This document shows, piece after piece, positions 11,641 to 23,965 of a stretch of DNA of 64,000 nucleotides. Source of the DNA: Delphinapterus leucas (taxonomy: Eukaryota; Chordata; Mammalia; Artiodactyla; Monodontidae); assembly GCF_002288925.2 (NCBI RefSeq), contig NW_022098001.1, positions 18,556,739-18,620,738 on the forward strand, written 5' to 3'. Below the pieces are notes generated by a model. That model saw nothing but the letters and a program-made list of their open reading frames with translations, did no database searches and was not told the origin of the DNA. The position numbers and the translations under genes were made by a program. The stretch's first letter is position 1; every line of letters starts with the position of its first letter.

Positions 11641-13165
11641 GTCTGTTGCCTCCCCAACTGTTATTCCCCTCTGTCTAACCGAACCCTGCCGTTGTTCATT
11701 TTGCAATATATCCAATGTACCAATCAGTGCTGGGCTGAGACAGTCATCACAATCTCCTTTCTGCTAAATATTTGTTTTCTAACCTCCCCTGTAACCAGGA
11801 ATAGCCATGTAACTTGAGTTGGGCCGATGAGATGCCAAGGGAAGTATGCTGAGAAGCAAGGACTTCTGGGAAACTTTCTGTCCTTAGGTTCAGACATGAG
11901 AGGATGGCTTGTTGGTGTTGCTCCTTTCTCCTTCTTCCTGACTGTAGGCCATCTGGTCAAGAGCCAGATGTAAGAGTTGAAAGACCAGTTCAGATTGTGT
12001 CTCAAAGGACTATGGGTGAAAATGCTAATCAAAATTGTTCTACAGACTGGGTGCTTTCAATTAAGGGCAAAACTGACCAATACACAGCAATGACATTTAA
12101 GGACATTGATATTTGAGACTGTACAATACAGATAATAATACATATGCAGTGATGACACTGAGACAGCAAGAAAAGGTTAATGATAAAATTTTTAGAAACT
12201 TCAGTCAGCAATATTTCTGTTAAAAGGGCTTAGGGCTTGAATGATTAGCTTTCAATTATTTGCAAACTTAAAATTACATGATGTAACTCTGAGCTTTTGC
12301 TTTGTGACTGTACTAACTTAAACACCCTCAGTCTTCCTCCTCAATGTATTCATACTTCCTGTGGCACTTAAAAACTCACTGGCTAAAGCAAGAGTTCTTT
12401 GGCTAAGCTGTCTCTGGATAAGGTCACTTAGAGCTTCAGCCCTGAGCTCCAGGACACCGTGAACATTCCAGGAGCTGGAAAATGTCAGTGAAATGGGGAA
12501 AAATGATGTAGCTCAGGAACGATTGGGGTTAAACATCTTACCTAAGGTAGCTTGGCTCATCAGGAACAGGACACACTTCGTCTTGGCTTCCTCTGTTCCC
12601 CAGGTGGCCTACCTTAACTCACAGATCCTAATCACTGGAGTAAAGGGCACACAGGAGGGATAGTTCCCACAATTCTCCACCACACTACGGCCACCCATTT
12701 ATTTTGTCTCTATAAAAATGCTGATAAATTAATGGTTCAATGTGCCACAGGGTACCATGAGTTCTTAAGGATGTTTCTTTGGCCATAGTACAACTCCCAG
12801 GATTGATTCTTACAATGCAGTTCCACATTCATCTTCCCTACATCCTTGACATGGAGTTCAGAATACATACAAATTCTAGAATTTGGTAGCTGAGAGTGAC
12901 TTCAGAAATCATTTTATTCTACTTAACAGCTGTGAAATTTAGGCCAAGAACATGGCTTTAATTGTTCATGAATGAGTATCCTATTTTCCCAACTGGTTTC
13001 CTAGATCCTTGGAAGCAGAAACTATTCTCAACTTTCCAAAGTCATGCATGGTTCTGAGAATACACTGTGTGCATCACATATATTCAGTTGGTACCTCCCC
13101 GTGCCAAACACAGGGATTAAATAAGCCTTCATGATTACAAAATATGCGAAAAGAGTAATCAAAAA

Positions 13166-13190
13166 TGTGTGTGTGTGTGTGTGTGTGTGT
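13166..13190. repeat. (GT)n microsatellite
   Basis: About 12 GT units, directly upstream of an L1 3' end. A shorter GT run lies at 11291-11314. Confidence 0.9.
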
Positions 13191-13234
13191 TATACATGGG
13201 TCACACAATTGCTCTGCTTGGGTTTTTCAGTAAC

Positions 13235-13655
13235 TTTTTTTTTAACATCTTCGTTGGAGTAAAATTGCTTTACAACGTTGTGTTAGTTGCTGCTATATAA
13301 CAAAGTGAATCAGCTATATGTATACATATACCCACATATCCCCTCCCTCTTGCATCTCCCTCCCACCCTCCCTATCCCATCCCTCTGGTGGTCACAAGCA
13401 CCGAGCTGATCTCCCTGTGCTATGAGGCTGCATCCCACTAGCTATCTATTTTACATTTGGTAGTGTATATATGTCAATGCTACTCTCTCACTTCATCCCA
13501 ACTTCCCCTTCCCCTTCCCTGTGTCAAGTCTATTCTCTACGTCTGCATCTTTATTCCTGTCCCACCCCTACGTTCTTCAGAACCTTTTTTTTTTTTTTAG
13601 ATTCCATATATATGTGTTAGCATACGGTATTTGTTTTTCTCTTTCCCAAACCCAC
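13235..13655 (-). mobile_element. L1 3' end fragment
   Basis: Complement of the L1 3'UTR. It has T-run, AACATCTTCGTTGGAG, GCTTTACAACGTTGTGTTAG, CACCGAGCTGATCTCCCTGT and CTATCTATTTTACATTTGGTAG. It runs about 400 bp before truncation. The AATAAA signal is mutated here (complement reads AACGAA). Sense orientation relative to NECAB1. Confidence 0.9.
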
Positions 13656-13829
13656 AAAGTTAATACAACCCATGTTTAATTCCAGAGCCAGACTTCTTAG
13701 CTGCAGAAGTATTCTGCCAGAGTGCGAATAAAATATAACTAGTAATTACTGGGAGGAACACCAAAGAGACATAAAGTATGTGTTTCTATGTGCACATACA
13801 TGCATGCACACATGTGCTAAAAAGCTTTC

Positions 13830-14195
13830 CCAATGTTCTAAGAGTATTGTGAAATACAATTTAAACAAGCTCCTAAGGTAGGGGTGGATTTGGTTGTGGC
13901 AGTTTTCCAGGAGCAGGTGAGTTTGATCTTTGGCATTAAGGTAGAGCATGGTCTGGCAGAGACCTGAAGCTGGGTGCACACTTCTGGGAAGGAGAGTGGC
14001 CAGATCGAAGGCACAGCAGTAAGACAATAGATTATGCTGGAAAGGCAATATGCAGCTGGGCACTGTTGAGGCATAGTGTTCAGGTGAGGGAGAACAAATG
14101 ATAGCAGTGCTATGGATCTCTGGGTCTGTTGGTAGTATAATTGTAGGGTAAGGATAAACTTCTGGCATTTGATAAGCTACTCATTAGATAGTTAT
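13830..14195 (-). mobile_element. L2-like remnant (tentative)
   Basis: Phrases such as CTGGCAGAGACCTGAAGCTG, GGAGAGTGGCCAGATCG and CTGGAAAGGCAATATGCAG resemble the complement of an ancient L2-type repeat. The 140-codon minus-strand open frame over it (13746-14168) shows no recognisable domain and is taken as chance. Confidence 0.35.
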
Positions 14196-14774
14196 TGCAG
14201 GTTTCTGAGTAAGAGAATTCTATGATAATTGTTTCCGGGAAATTAAAATTGTAGTAGTTGTTTCTCGGACTACTTGGAGTAGAGAAACTGAAGATGAGGT
14301 ATAGTTAGTATATTTTAGTAGCCTGAGATAACAGAAGCCTGAGCTGGAGTGGCCATGGAAATAACTTTTTTTTTTTTTAAATGACAAAGTCCTGCCATCA
14401 AGACTTCAGAGATGGTGCAATTTCATAATGAATGGCTGAAATGGTGGTTATTAGGCCATAGGGCGCACTCTCAAGGTAGCAATCAGAGCTAGATGCACTA
14501 GAGTTGAGGCCTCATATACCAGAGATGATTTAAATCAGAGTGTGAGTCTGCCTGGATGCAAAAGGAGGAATTTCAGTCTATTTGACTTCCCTTGGTGCTC
14601 CTAATGCTCAAATCCACACAGAGTCCAAGGATAAAAGAGAAAATAGCCTGTTTAACTCTGCAAAATGCATCACCCTGAGGGCTAGAATGACCAGCATAAC
14701 TTTAGATGAAGATTCTCAAATACCAGTCCTCCAGACCCCACCTTCATCTAAGACACATGCACAGGAGCACTTAC

Positions 14775-14887
14775 CGCAAACAGCCACTTTGGGAGGAAGC
14801 GCTCTCCACATAGTGTTTCAGAGCGAGTTGGAATTCTTCCAAGTCCTCTTCTATCACAGACATCTGACGCTGCACAAGCATGATGTG
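14775..14887 (-). CDS. NECAB1: NECAB1 exon (start of ABM domain, HIMLVQRQMS...SGCL)
   Basis: A 113-nt minus-strand exon. Acceptor CCCCTTCCTCTGCAG and donor CG|GTAAGTGC are both strong. Phase 0 start: CAC ATC ATG CTT gives HIMLVQRQMS, then VIEEDLEEFQ, LALKHYVESA, SSQSGCL, with CG beginning the Arg codon finished at 8568. The acidic linker and the first strand/helix of the ABM-like domain are encoded here. All 37 complete residues agree with the NECAB1 sequence I recall. Confidence 0.96.
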
Positions 14888-15136
14888 CTGCAGAGGAAGG
14901 GGCAAGTGTTACTTTGTTGACTATCATGGAGCCTCCCTAAGCCAACCCCCTACTGCTCGTCCCATCCCTCCTCACAAAACAAACAATTTTTCATCTAAAA
15001 ATGACTAAAAAGGCCATGACTAGTCCAAGTAATAACACTGTATAAAAGCTGTAGTATAGGCAGGATATTTTCTTGCCTCTAGTAACAGACACTAAAAAAG
15101 GTGTCCTTCATGATGACATATTTCCCTTTTAAAAGC

Positions 15137-15282
15137 AGTGGTTATCCATCAGAATCACTGGGGAGGTTTTAAAATTGCATTTATATCAGAATCTCTGGAG
15201 TGAGGTTCACGCACTGGTATTCATAAAAACCTCTCCAAATGACTTTAATGTGCAGCCAGGGTTGGAATCACTGACCTAAAGT
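15137..15282 (+). mobile_element. MER5-like hAT DNA transposon remnant
   Basis: Starts GCAGTGGTTATCCATCAGAATCAC and continues with GGGGAGGTTTTAAAA, TCAGAATCTCTGGAGTGAGG and a GGTTGGAATCACTGA end. This is the pattern of the non-autonomous MER5 family. Non-coding. Confidence 0.6.
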
Positions 15283-15677
15283 CACTTACCAAATTTTAAA
15301 GAGAAGTTTTATTGTACACAGTGCACAGCTCCAGCTTCTCCTTGGCTATTTTGTGATATTAGACATATTATGAATTTCATTACAAACAACGAAATTTCAA
15401 AAAATATGTGTTCACTGATGCATTTCCAAAGCTACATAAACCATCACAGGGTTCTCAAACAATTAACCACCTATAATAGGCCCCACTCAAATCTCATGGC
15501 ATTAGATGAAGCCTGTGTTTAATGGATCATGCTGGGTTGGATGACAACTGATTCTTGTAACAAATCCTATTATCCTTATAGCACCTGTAGTTTGAATACT
15601 TTCCTAAAGATATGCCTATGGGCTTCTCATGGTATTTTGATCTCAAGATTAGTCCTTTCCTCATCACTTGTTGGTAG

Positions 15678-15771
15678 TGAATCATAAAAGTGCAAAAAAA
15701 ACAAGGATTGGAGGTGAATTATAAAAGTGCAAAAAAAACAAGGATTGGAGGTGAATTATAAAAGTGCAAAG
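15678..15771 (+). repeat. 37-bp tandem repeat, about 2.5 copies
   Basis: Unit TGAATYATAAAAGTGC followed by eight As and CAAGGATTGGAGG. Copies are at 15678-15714, 15715-15751 and a partial at 15752-15771. Copies 1 and 2 differ at one base (C/T at unit position 6), so the duplication is recent. Confidence 0.95.
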
Positions 15772-15797
15772 CAACAACAATAATGTGAGAAAGATTT

Positions 15798-16085
15798 AGA
15801 ATATGAGGAAACTAACTTGCATGATCTTACCCAGCTATGTAGAAGTAGAGCTAGAATTAAGCCCCTGGTTTGCTATCTCCAATTCCAATGAGCTTCAACA
15901 GCTACCATTGGATGAACACTAATTATATTGTAGGTATTATGTTAGGCACTTTTTATATTGAACAAATGTTCCTACTTTGTGTTCCTACAGGGAATTAGTA
16001 AATGCTGGATTCTAGTATACAGTGATGGATTAAGATAGAATTCTTGTCTTCATAGGTTTTCGCAAAGAAGTAAACAAGTCTTGAA
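15798..16085 (-). mobile_element. MIR/L2-derived ancient repeat pieces
   Basis: 15798-15890 follows the complement of MIR (GAGGAAACTAACTTGCATG ... AGCTATGTAGAAGTAGAGCTAG). 15905-16085 resembles another ancient SINE/LINE tail (TATTATGTTAGGCAC ... ATACAGTGATGGATTAAG). The order is not that of a single MIR, so these are probably two insertions. Confidence 0.4.
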
Positions 16086-17284
16086 CACTGTGCCTAAGAA
16101 GTAATTTTAGGTATGGCCCATGAAACTTATTGTATGTAAATTGATCAGAATTCTACTAAAATTTTGACCAACTGTATTGCCAAATAAATTTTGATCCTTG
16201 TGTTAAAATCCTTTGACTATTTAAGGCTTAAAATAATTTTGGGCCCCCAAACTCATATGAGCTAGAAGCAGGCTGTGAATACTGCATAACCCACAAGAAA
16301 GGTAATGTTCTACAATGGGCTGACTCAGGTGTGGTCATGGATGATAATGGACCAAGAAGAAACTCTTAAAGAAGAACAGAAAACAGGGTTCCTCTTAGAA
16401 TGGAGATCTGGTGTCTAATAGTGGAACTTCCTTCATTAAAATACCTTCCCAGCATGAATTCATCGTTGCAACTAACCTGTGAATGTTGTGTATTTCCTAT
16501 TCATCTGTTTTCTGAGCGGCAGTTTTATGGCATTTATCCTGGCCTAGTTTTATCATTGTATATTTTATCCGTGTGTGTGCAGGGGTTGGGCATTTCAGAC
16601 CTTAAAGGGCTACATCCTGACTTTACAGATAAGACTAAACATCATCCAGGGATCCTGGATTTGAGCTAGAAGCAGTAACTGGAGGAGACTTTGGGCGGTC
16701 TCCCTTGTGAAGGTAATGTGTTCTATAAATGTGAAAAGAAAGGTGCAAATGAACACCTGATGACCAGAAGGTAGACTATGGCACAGACTCCAAACTGTTC
16801 ATCAAAATCCATTTCTTTCTTCTTTCTAGATATAGAGTTAGACTTACAAATTCCATTATCCCTTGCAGTTAGGTGTAGCCAACTGACGAGTTCTCACCAA
16901 CAGAATATGAGCAGAAGTGCTGTGTACTACTTTTGAGCCAAGACTTTCAGGAAAGATGTGAGCCTCCTCCACCTTCTTTTTTTCTTTTCTGCTAGTAAGA
17001 TGAAGACCTGCCTTAGGACTGGCAGGCCCATAGGTGAGAGAAGTCTGTGTCCCTGAATCATTGTGTGGACTATTTACTAGGAAAACTTTTATTGCATTGG
17101 AATCATCCTACATCTTGGGTCTATTTGTTTCCATAACCTAGTCACCTAAATGAGTTCAGTAATTTTAATTGAGCTTTATCTTATTTCCCTTCAGGATCAG
17201 GAATCAAAGTCAATAACTATCTCCTAAGGTTGTATAATGAACAATCAGCCTCCTATCTGACTCTTCCAGGGCCTAGGTTTTTTT

Positions 17285-17572
17285 TTGTTTGTTTGTTTTT
17301 GTTTTCTGTAACATCTTTATTGGAGTATAATTGCTTTACAGTGGTGTGTTAGTTTCTGCTTTATAACAAAGTGAATCAGTTATACATATACATATGTTCC
17401 CATATCTCTTCCCTCTTACGTCTCCCTCCCTCCCACCCTCCCTATCCCACCCCTCTAGGTGGTCACAAAGCACCGAGCTGATCTCCATGTGCTATGCGGC
17501 TGCTTCCCACTAGCTATCTATTTTACATTTGGTAGTGTATATATGTCCATGCCACTCTCTCACTTTGTGCTA
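17285..17572 (-). mobile_element. L1 3' end fragment
   Basis: T-rich start, then AACATCTTTATTGGAGTATA, TTACAGTGGTGTGTTAG, CACCGAGCTGATCTCCATGT and TTTACATTTGGTAGTG: the L1 3'UTR in minus orientation, about 290 bp. An intact AATAAA in NECAB1-sense orientation lies at the complement of 17316-17321. Confidence 0.9.
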
Positions 17573-18017
17573 AAGATAATCTCTACCAAAATAATTATGG
17601 ATACATCCTTTTGACAAAAATCTACAGGTCAGGTATTTGATGAACAGTGACTCACATGATTCTTATGGGCTTTCCTAATGAAATATTATAAATATACCCA
17701 CCTATTCCATCACAATTCTTTTAGTCTGAAGGCAATTGTTATGTGATCTAGTGAGGCAGGTTATAAATATGACCAGAGTCCTTCACTGCTCCCTGAACCC
17801 ATGCCCTTTGAAATGTGACTTTTTACTTCTCCATCTAGACATGGATTCTATTTCCCCTTTTCTTGGATCTGGGCTGGACTTCTAACCTGCTTTGGCCAAC
17901 AGAACATGGCAGAAGTGACGCTGTGGTGGTTTCAAATCTAGGCCCCAAGAGACCTTGTGAGTTTCCACTCTTTTGCTTGGATCTCTGACATTGTCATGTA
18001 AATGAGCCCTGCTAGAG

Positions 18018-18418
18018 CAGGGGTCAGCAAACTTTTTTTTTTTTTTTGCGGTATGTGGGCCTCTCACTGTTGTGGCCTCTCCCGTTGCGGAGCACAGGTT
18101 CCGGATGCGCAGGCTCAGCGGCTCCGCGGCATGTGGGATCCTTCCGGAACGGGGCACGAACCCGTGTCCCCTGCATCGGCAGGCGGACTCTTAACCACTG
18201 CGCCACCAGGGAAGCCCCAAGCAAACATTTTATGTAAAGGGCCAGATAGTAAAGGTTTTAGGCTTTGAAGGCCATATGGTTCCTGTCACAACTACTCAAC
18301 TTCCCTGTTTTATTGTGAAAGCAAACATAGGCAATAAATAAACAAATGGGTATGGCTCTATTCCAGTGAAACCTTATATATAAAGACAGGCAGTGAGCTG
18401 TAGTTTTGCCAACTCCTA
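18018..18418 (+). mobile_element. hAT-type DNA transposon remnant, interrupted
   Basis: Starts CAGGGGTCAGCAAAC and resumes after a SINE with GGGCCAGATAGTAAAGG, GGCTTTGAAGGCCATATGG and AACTACTCAACTTCCC. It ends GTAGTTTTGCCAACTCCTA. The termini are inverted-repeat-like. Flanks TGCTAGAG (18010-18017) and TGCTGGAG (18419-18426) are an 8-bp duplication with one change, as hAT elements make. I do not assign a Repbase name. Confidence 0.75.
18033..18219 (-). mobile_element. CHR-2 SINE inside the hAT element
   Basis: The minus-strand CHR-2 copy has its tail as a T-run at 18033-18047 and its start (GGGCTTCCCTGGTGGCGCAG complement) ending near 18217. The direct repeat AGCAAAC (18026-18032 and 18220-18226) is the target-site duplication and comes from the hAT sequence itself. 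Confidence 0.93.
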
Positions 18419-20094
18419 TGCTGGAGGATTAAAACCACATAGAACAAAGCTGAGTCAGTGGATTCATCCTAGCTGAGGTCCTAGACATATGAGAAAGCCC
18501 AGCTAAGATCAGTAAAGCTGGCATGAAGCTGATTACAGACGCCAAAAGGGAGCCAGCTGAGACCACCAAGATGATCTCGCCCTAAATTGCCTACATGCAG
18601 AATTGTGGTTTAAGCCATTCAGTTTTGGGTGGTTTGCTATATAGCAATAGCTAAATGGTTCATTTACTTATATACATGGATGTGAATATGATTTGGAAAA
18701 ATTAAATTTACTTTGCAATCCAAACAAGGCACTTCTTTCCCCTCTTTTCCTCAGATATGTACACAAAGAAATAAACTTATAAAGGGGCCCAGATAATCTG
18801 CCTGCATTTTATGACTACTGTGACAAGTGGAGCTTTTTGAATCTTGGGTAATTTAAGGTAGACTTTCTGAGGTCCAAAGAAAATCCTTATATTTTTCTAT
18901 GCTGGCTAGGTTAAGATGTGGTATATGGAGTATGGGAGAAGTAGGGAAGGGGTCCTAATATCTTCATGATATTTCTATATGTCTCTTGTTTAAAATATAC
19001 AGCCTTTAATCCTTACTGAAATCTGAGATCCTATAATGTAAATGGCCATCCCAGAACTTTCTTTCACGGTAGAAAATAGTGCTACATTTTTGTTTCTCTG
19101 CTTTGGAAGGGGTTAGTGTTGCTTTTATGACTTACCTTATAGGGATTTTGTTACAATGGAATTAGGGTGGAATATTAGGGATTTCTTGGGCTGAGAAGTG
19201 CTAATTATGAAAGGTTAATCCAGGTTTACTGAATAGTATTTGCCAGTGACGTTACGTTACAGTTGCGTGTACCTCTGATTTCTTGGATCTTTTTATTTCA
19301 AGAAATATCAGCTTTTTAAATAACTGGAGACAAAGAAATGTTTTAAACACAACCAATTTGTTTTATGTTATTCTGTCTCTATTTACTACATTTACAACTG
19401 TGTTCCAAGCATTCTTCAGAAACATCAGAACCTTCCTTGTGTGCTCTTGTTGGAGTCTCTTAACAGCTACTGCAAAGCAAGACTATGTTTTGAAAGTCTC
19501 AGACACATTAGTTGGCAATAGCCCACAAAACACATTAAAGTGCATGGCAGAATTAATTTACTCACAAAATATTATTCATAGGTTTAATGAGGATACAGAA
19601 GGAAAAAAAAGATATTAGATTTGTAAACTCCTATTGTATGAAAAGGGATTCTAGTGTATATATACAAAAATAATGTGCTCAAGAAAAGTTAACAGTTTTT
19701 GAAAAGCACCAGAATGTGATAAAACTTTGTTTAAAATTATATTGACTTTTTTGTTAACATCTTTACTGGAGTATAATTGCTTCACAATGTTGTGTTAGTT
19801 TCTGCTGTATAAAAGAGTGAATCAGCTATACATACCCTTATATCCCCATAACACTTCCTTCTTGCATCTCACTCCCACCGTCCCTATCCCACCCCTCTAG
19901 GTGGTCACAAAGCAATGTGCTGATCTCCCTATGCAATGCAGCTGCTTCCCTCTAGCTATCTATTTTACATTTGGTAGTGTATATATGTCAATGCTACTCT
20001 CTCACTTCGTTCCAGCTTCCCATTCCCCTTCACCATGTCCTCAAGTCCACCCTCTATGTCTACATCTTTATTCAAGTCCTGCCATTTCTCTAGG

Positions 20095-23070
20095 AGGTGG
20101 GTCAAAAAGGATGTTGCTGTGATTTATGTCACAGAGTGTTCTGCCGGTGTTCTCCTCTAAGAGTTTTATAGTGTCTGGTCTTACATTTAGGTCTTTAATC
20201 CATTTTGAGTTTATTTTTGTGTATGGTGTTAGGAAGTGTTCTAATTGTATTCTTTAACATGTAGCTGTCCAGTTTTCCCAGCGCCACTTATTGAAGAGGG
20301 TATCTTTCTCCATTGTACATTCTTGCCTCCTTTATCAAAGATAAGGTGACCATATGTGCATGGGTTTATCTCTGGGCTTTCTATCATGTTCCATTGATCT
20401 ATATTTCTGTTTTTGTGCCACTACCATACTGTCTTGATTACTGTAGCTTTGTAGTATAGTCTGAAGTCAGGGAGCCTGATTCCTCCAGCTCTGTTTCTTT
20501 TTCTCAAGATTGCTTTGGGTACTTGGGGTCTTTTGTGTTTCCATACAAATTGTGAATTTTCTTCTTCTAGTTCTTTGAAAAATGCCATTGGTATTTTGAT
20601 AGGGATTGCACTGAATCTGTAGACTGCTTTGGGTAGTATAGTCACTTTCACAATGTTGATTCTTCCAATCCAAGAACATGGTATATCTCTCCATCTGTTT
20701 GTATCATCTTTAATTTCTTTCATCAGTGTCTATAAACTGTAAGTTTTCTGCATACAGGTCTTCTGCCTCCTTAGGTAGGTTTATTCCTAGGTATTTTGTT
20801 CTTTTTGTTGCAATGGTAAATGGGAGTCTTTCCTTAATTTCTCGTTCAGATTTTTCATCATTAGTGTATAGGAAAGCAAGAGATTTCTGTGCATTAATTT
20901 TGTATCCTGCTACTTTACCAAATTCATTGTTTAGCTCTAGTAGCTTTCTGCTAGCATCTTTGGGATTCTCTATGTACAGTATCATGTCATCTGCAGTGAC
21001 AGTTTTACTTCTTCTTTTCCAATTTGGATTCCTTTTATTTCTTTTTGTCTCCGATTGCTGTGACTAAAACTTCTAAAACTATGTTGCATAATAGCTATGA
21101 GAGTGGGCTACCTTGGCTTGTTCCTGATCTTAGTGGAAATGGTTTCAGTTTTTCACCATTGAGAATGATGTTGGCTGTGGGTTTGTCATATATGGCCTTC
21201 ATTATGTTGAGGTAAGTTCCCTCTATGCCCACTTTATGGAGGGTTTTTATCATAAATCGGTGTTGAATTTTGTTGATAGTTTTTCTGCATTTATTGAGAT
21301 ATCATATTGTTTTTATTCTTAAATTTGTTAATATCGTGTATCACATTGATAGATTTGTGTATATTGAAGAATCCCTGCGTTCCTGGGATAAACCCCACTT
21401 GATCAGGGTGTGTGATCCTTTAGTGTGCTGTTGGATTCTGTTTACTAGTATTTTGTTGAGGATTTTTGCATCTATGTTCATCAGTGATATTGACCTGTAG
21501 TTTGTTTTGTTTGATATCTTTGTCTGGTTTTGGTATCAGGGTGATGGTGGCCTCGTAGAATGAGTTTGGGAGTGTTCCTCCCTTTGCTATATTTTGGAAG
21601 AGTTTGTGAAGGATCAGTGTTAGCTCTTCTCTAAATGTTTGATAGAATTCGCCTGTGAAGTCATCTGGTCCTGGGCTTTTGTTTGCTGGAAGATTTTTTA
21701 ATCACAGTTTCAATTTCAGTGCTTGTGATTGGTCTGTTTATATTTTCTAATTCTTCCTGGTTCAGTCTCGGAAGGTTGTGCTTTTCTAAGAATTTGTCTA
21801 TTTCTTCCAGATTGTCCATTTTATTGCCATATAGTCGCCTGTAGTAATCTCTCATGATCCTTTGTATTTCTGCAGTGTCAGTTGTTACTTCTCGTTTTTC
21901 ATTTCTAATTCTGTTAATTTTATTCTTCTCTCTTTTTTTTCTTAATGAGCCTGGCTAATGGTTTATCAATTTAGTTTTTCTTCTCAAAGAACCAGAGTTT
22001 AGTTTTATTGATCTTTGCTACTGTTTTCTTCATTTCTTTTTCATTTATTTCTGACCTGATTTTATGATTACTTTCCTTCTGATAACTTTGTTGTTGTTTT
22101 TTTTTTTTTGGTGAGTCTTTCTCTAATTGCTTTAGGTGTAAGGTTATGTTTCTTATTTGAGATTTATCTTGTTTCTTGATGTAGGATTGTATTGCTATAA
22201 ACTTCCCTCTTGTTGCATCCGATAGATTTTGGGTCATTGTGTTTCCATTGTGATTTGTTTCTAGATGTTTTTTGATTTCCTTTCTGATTTCTTCAGAGAT
22301 CTCTTGGTTGTTTAGTAGCATATTGTTTAACCTCCACGTTTTCATACTTTTTACAGTTTTTTTCCCCTATAATTGATATCTAGTCTCATAGCGTTGTGGT
22401 CAGAAAAGGTACTTGATACGATTTCAGTTTTCTTAAATTTACCAAGGCTTGATTTGTGACCCAAGATATGATCTATCCTAAAGAATGTTCCATGAGCTAC
22501 TGAGAAAAAAGTGTATTATGTTGTTTTTGGATGGAATGTCCTATAAATATCAGTTAACTCCATCTTTTTTAATGTTTCATTTAAAGCTTGTGTTTCCTTA
22601 TTTATTTTCATTTTGGATGGTCTTTGCATTGGTGAAAGTGGGGTGTTAAAGTCTCCTACTATGATTGTGTTACTGTCGATTTCCCCTTTTATGGCTGTTA
22701 GCATTAGCCTTATGTATTAAGGCACTCCTATGTTGGGTGCATAAATATTTACAATTATTGTATCTTCTGCTTGGAATGATCCCTTGATCATTATGAAGTG
22801 TCCTTCTTTGTCTCCTGTAATGGTCTTTATTTTAAAGTCTATTTTGTCTGATATGAGAATTGCTACTCCAGATTTCTTTTGATTTCCATTGCATGGAATA
22901 CCTTTTTCCATCTCCTCACTTTCAGTTTGTATGAACCCCTAGGTTTGATGTGGGTCTCTTGTAGACAGCATATATGTAGGTCTTGTTTTTGTATCCATTC
23001 AGCCAGTCTATGTCTTTCGGCTGGAGCATTTAATCCATTTACATTTAAGGTAATTATCTATATGTATGTT
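20095..23070 (-). pseudogene. L1-A ORF2 (endonuclease-reverse transcriptase), decayed
   Basis: Minus-strand fragments recognisable as L1 ORF2p. Endonuclease pieces include the VGDFNTPLS motif (within 22516-22704) and NQKKSGVAILISDKI (22717-22911). The RT pieces span 20710-21855, and 20421-20723 has [17 protein letters not shown]. Many stops and shifts. At the RT active site (20985-21000) four bases are missing just before GATGAC, so FADD is shifted out of frame. The C-terminal third is lost by a deletion at about 20085-20095, where ORF2 joins the 3'UTR directly. Confidence 0.9.
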
Positions 23071-23234
23071 CCTATTACCAATTTCTTAATTGTTTTGGGT
23101 TTGTTTCTGTAGGTCTTTTCCTTCTCTTGTGTTTCCTGTCTAGAGAAGTTCCTTTAGCATTTGTTGAAAAGCTGGTTTGGTGGTGCTGAATTCTCTTAAC
23201 TTTTGCTTGGCTGTAAAGGTTTTAATTTCTCTGT

Positions 23235-23965
23235 TGAATGTGAATGACATCCTTGCTGGTAGAGTAATCTTGGTTTTAGGTTTTTCCCTTTCATCATTTT
23301 AAATATGTCCTTCCACACTCTTCTGGCTTGCAGCGCTTTTGCTGAAAGATCAGCCGTTAACCTTATGGGGATTCCCTTGTATGTTATTTGTCGCTTTTCC
23401 TTTGCTGCTTTTACATTTTTTCTTTGAATTTAATTTTTGATAGTTTGATTAAGATGTGTCTTGGTATGTTTCTCCATGAATTTATCCCATAGGGGACTCT
23501 CTGCATTTCCTGGAATTGATTGACTATTTCATTTCCCATGTTAGGGAAGTTGTTAAGTATAATCTATTCAAATATCTTTTCAGTCCCTTTCTTTTTCTCT
23601 TCTTCTCTGGGAACCCTATAATTTGAATATTGGTGCATTTAATGTTGTCCCAGACATCTCTGAGACTGTCCTCAATTCTTTTCAATCTTTTTCCTATATT
23701 CTGCTCTGCAGTATTTATTTCCACTATTTTATCCTCCAGGTCATTTATCTGTTCTTCTGCCTATTTATTCTGCTATTGATTCCTTCTAGAGAATTTTAAA
23801 TTTCATTTACTTTGTTGTTCATCATTGTTTGTTTGCTCTTTAGTTCTTCTAGGCCTTGTTAAAAGTTTCTTGTATTTTCTCCATTCTATTTCCAAGATTT
23901 TGGATCTTCTTCTCTATACTTACTCTGAATTCTTTTTCAGGTAGACTGACTATTTCCTCCTCATT
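23235..23965 (-). pseudogene. L1-A ORF1 (RNA-binding chaperone), decayed
   Basis: Minus-strand remnant of ORF1p. The 66-codon piece at 23524-23724 has the EDSLRDVWDNIKCTNIQIIG block that precedes the RRM core. The coiled-coil part lies to its right and the C-terminal domain to its left. Several stops; no usable protein. Confidence 0.8.

Larger units (their letters stand above)
8569..14774 (-). other. NECAB1 intron (6.2 kb)
   Basis: It holds an L2-like remnant, a gapped CHR-2 SINE with an assembly gap, two L1 3' ends, two MIRs and a second L2-like remnant; these are listed separately. At 11730-12030 there is an ancient interspersed repeat I recognise by pattern but cannot name (CCAGGAATAGCCATGTAACTTGAG region). 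8569-9370, 10441-11100 and 12130-13160 show no gene or clear repeat. Confidence 0.7.
17775..18660 (+). mobile_element. MLT1-like MaLR LTR, interrupted
   Basis: The right end reads TTTAAGCCATTCAGTTTTGG, GTGGTTTGCTATATAGCAAT, AGCTAA, the hallmark 3' end of MLT1-type LTRs. The left arm has CTTTGGCCAACAGAACATGG and CAGAAGTGACGCTGT. A hAT transposon (18018-18418) splits it. It is an LTR-retroelement relic with no coding capacity. The left boundary is approximate. Confidence 0.65.

Noticed and set aside
13746..14168. 140-codon minus-strand frame in the NECAB1 intron
   Set aside because: It overlaps an L2-like remnant, has no recognisable motif and no splice evidence.
15678..15771. Direct repeats as a possible CRISPR array
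   Set aside because: Contiguous tandem units without spacers, in a mammalian intron.
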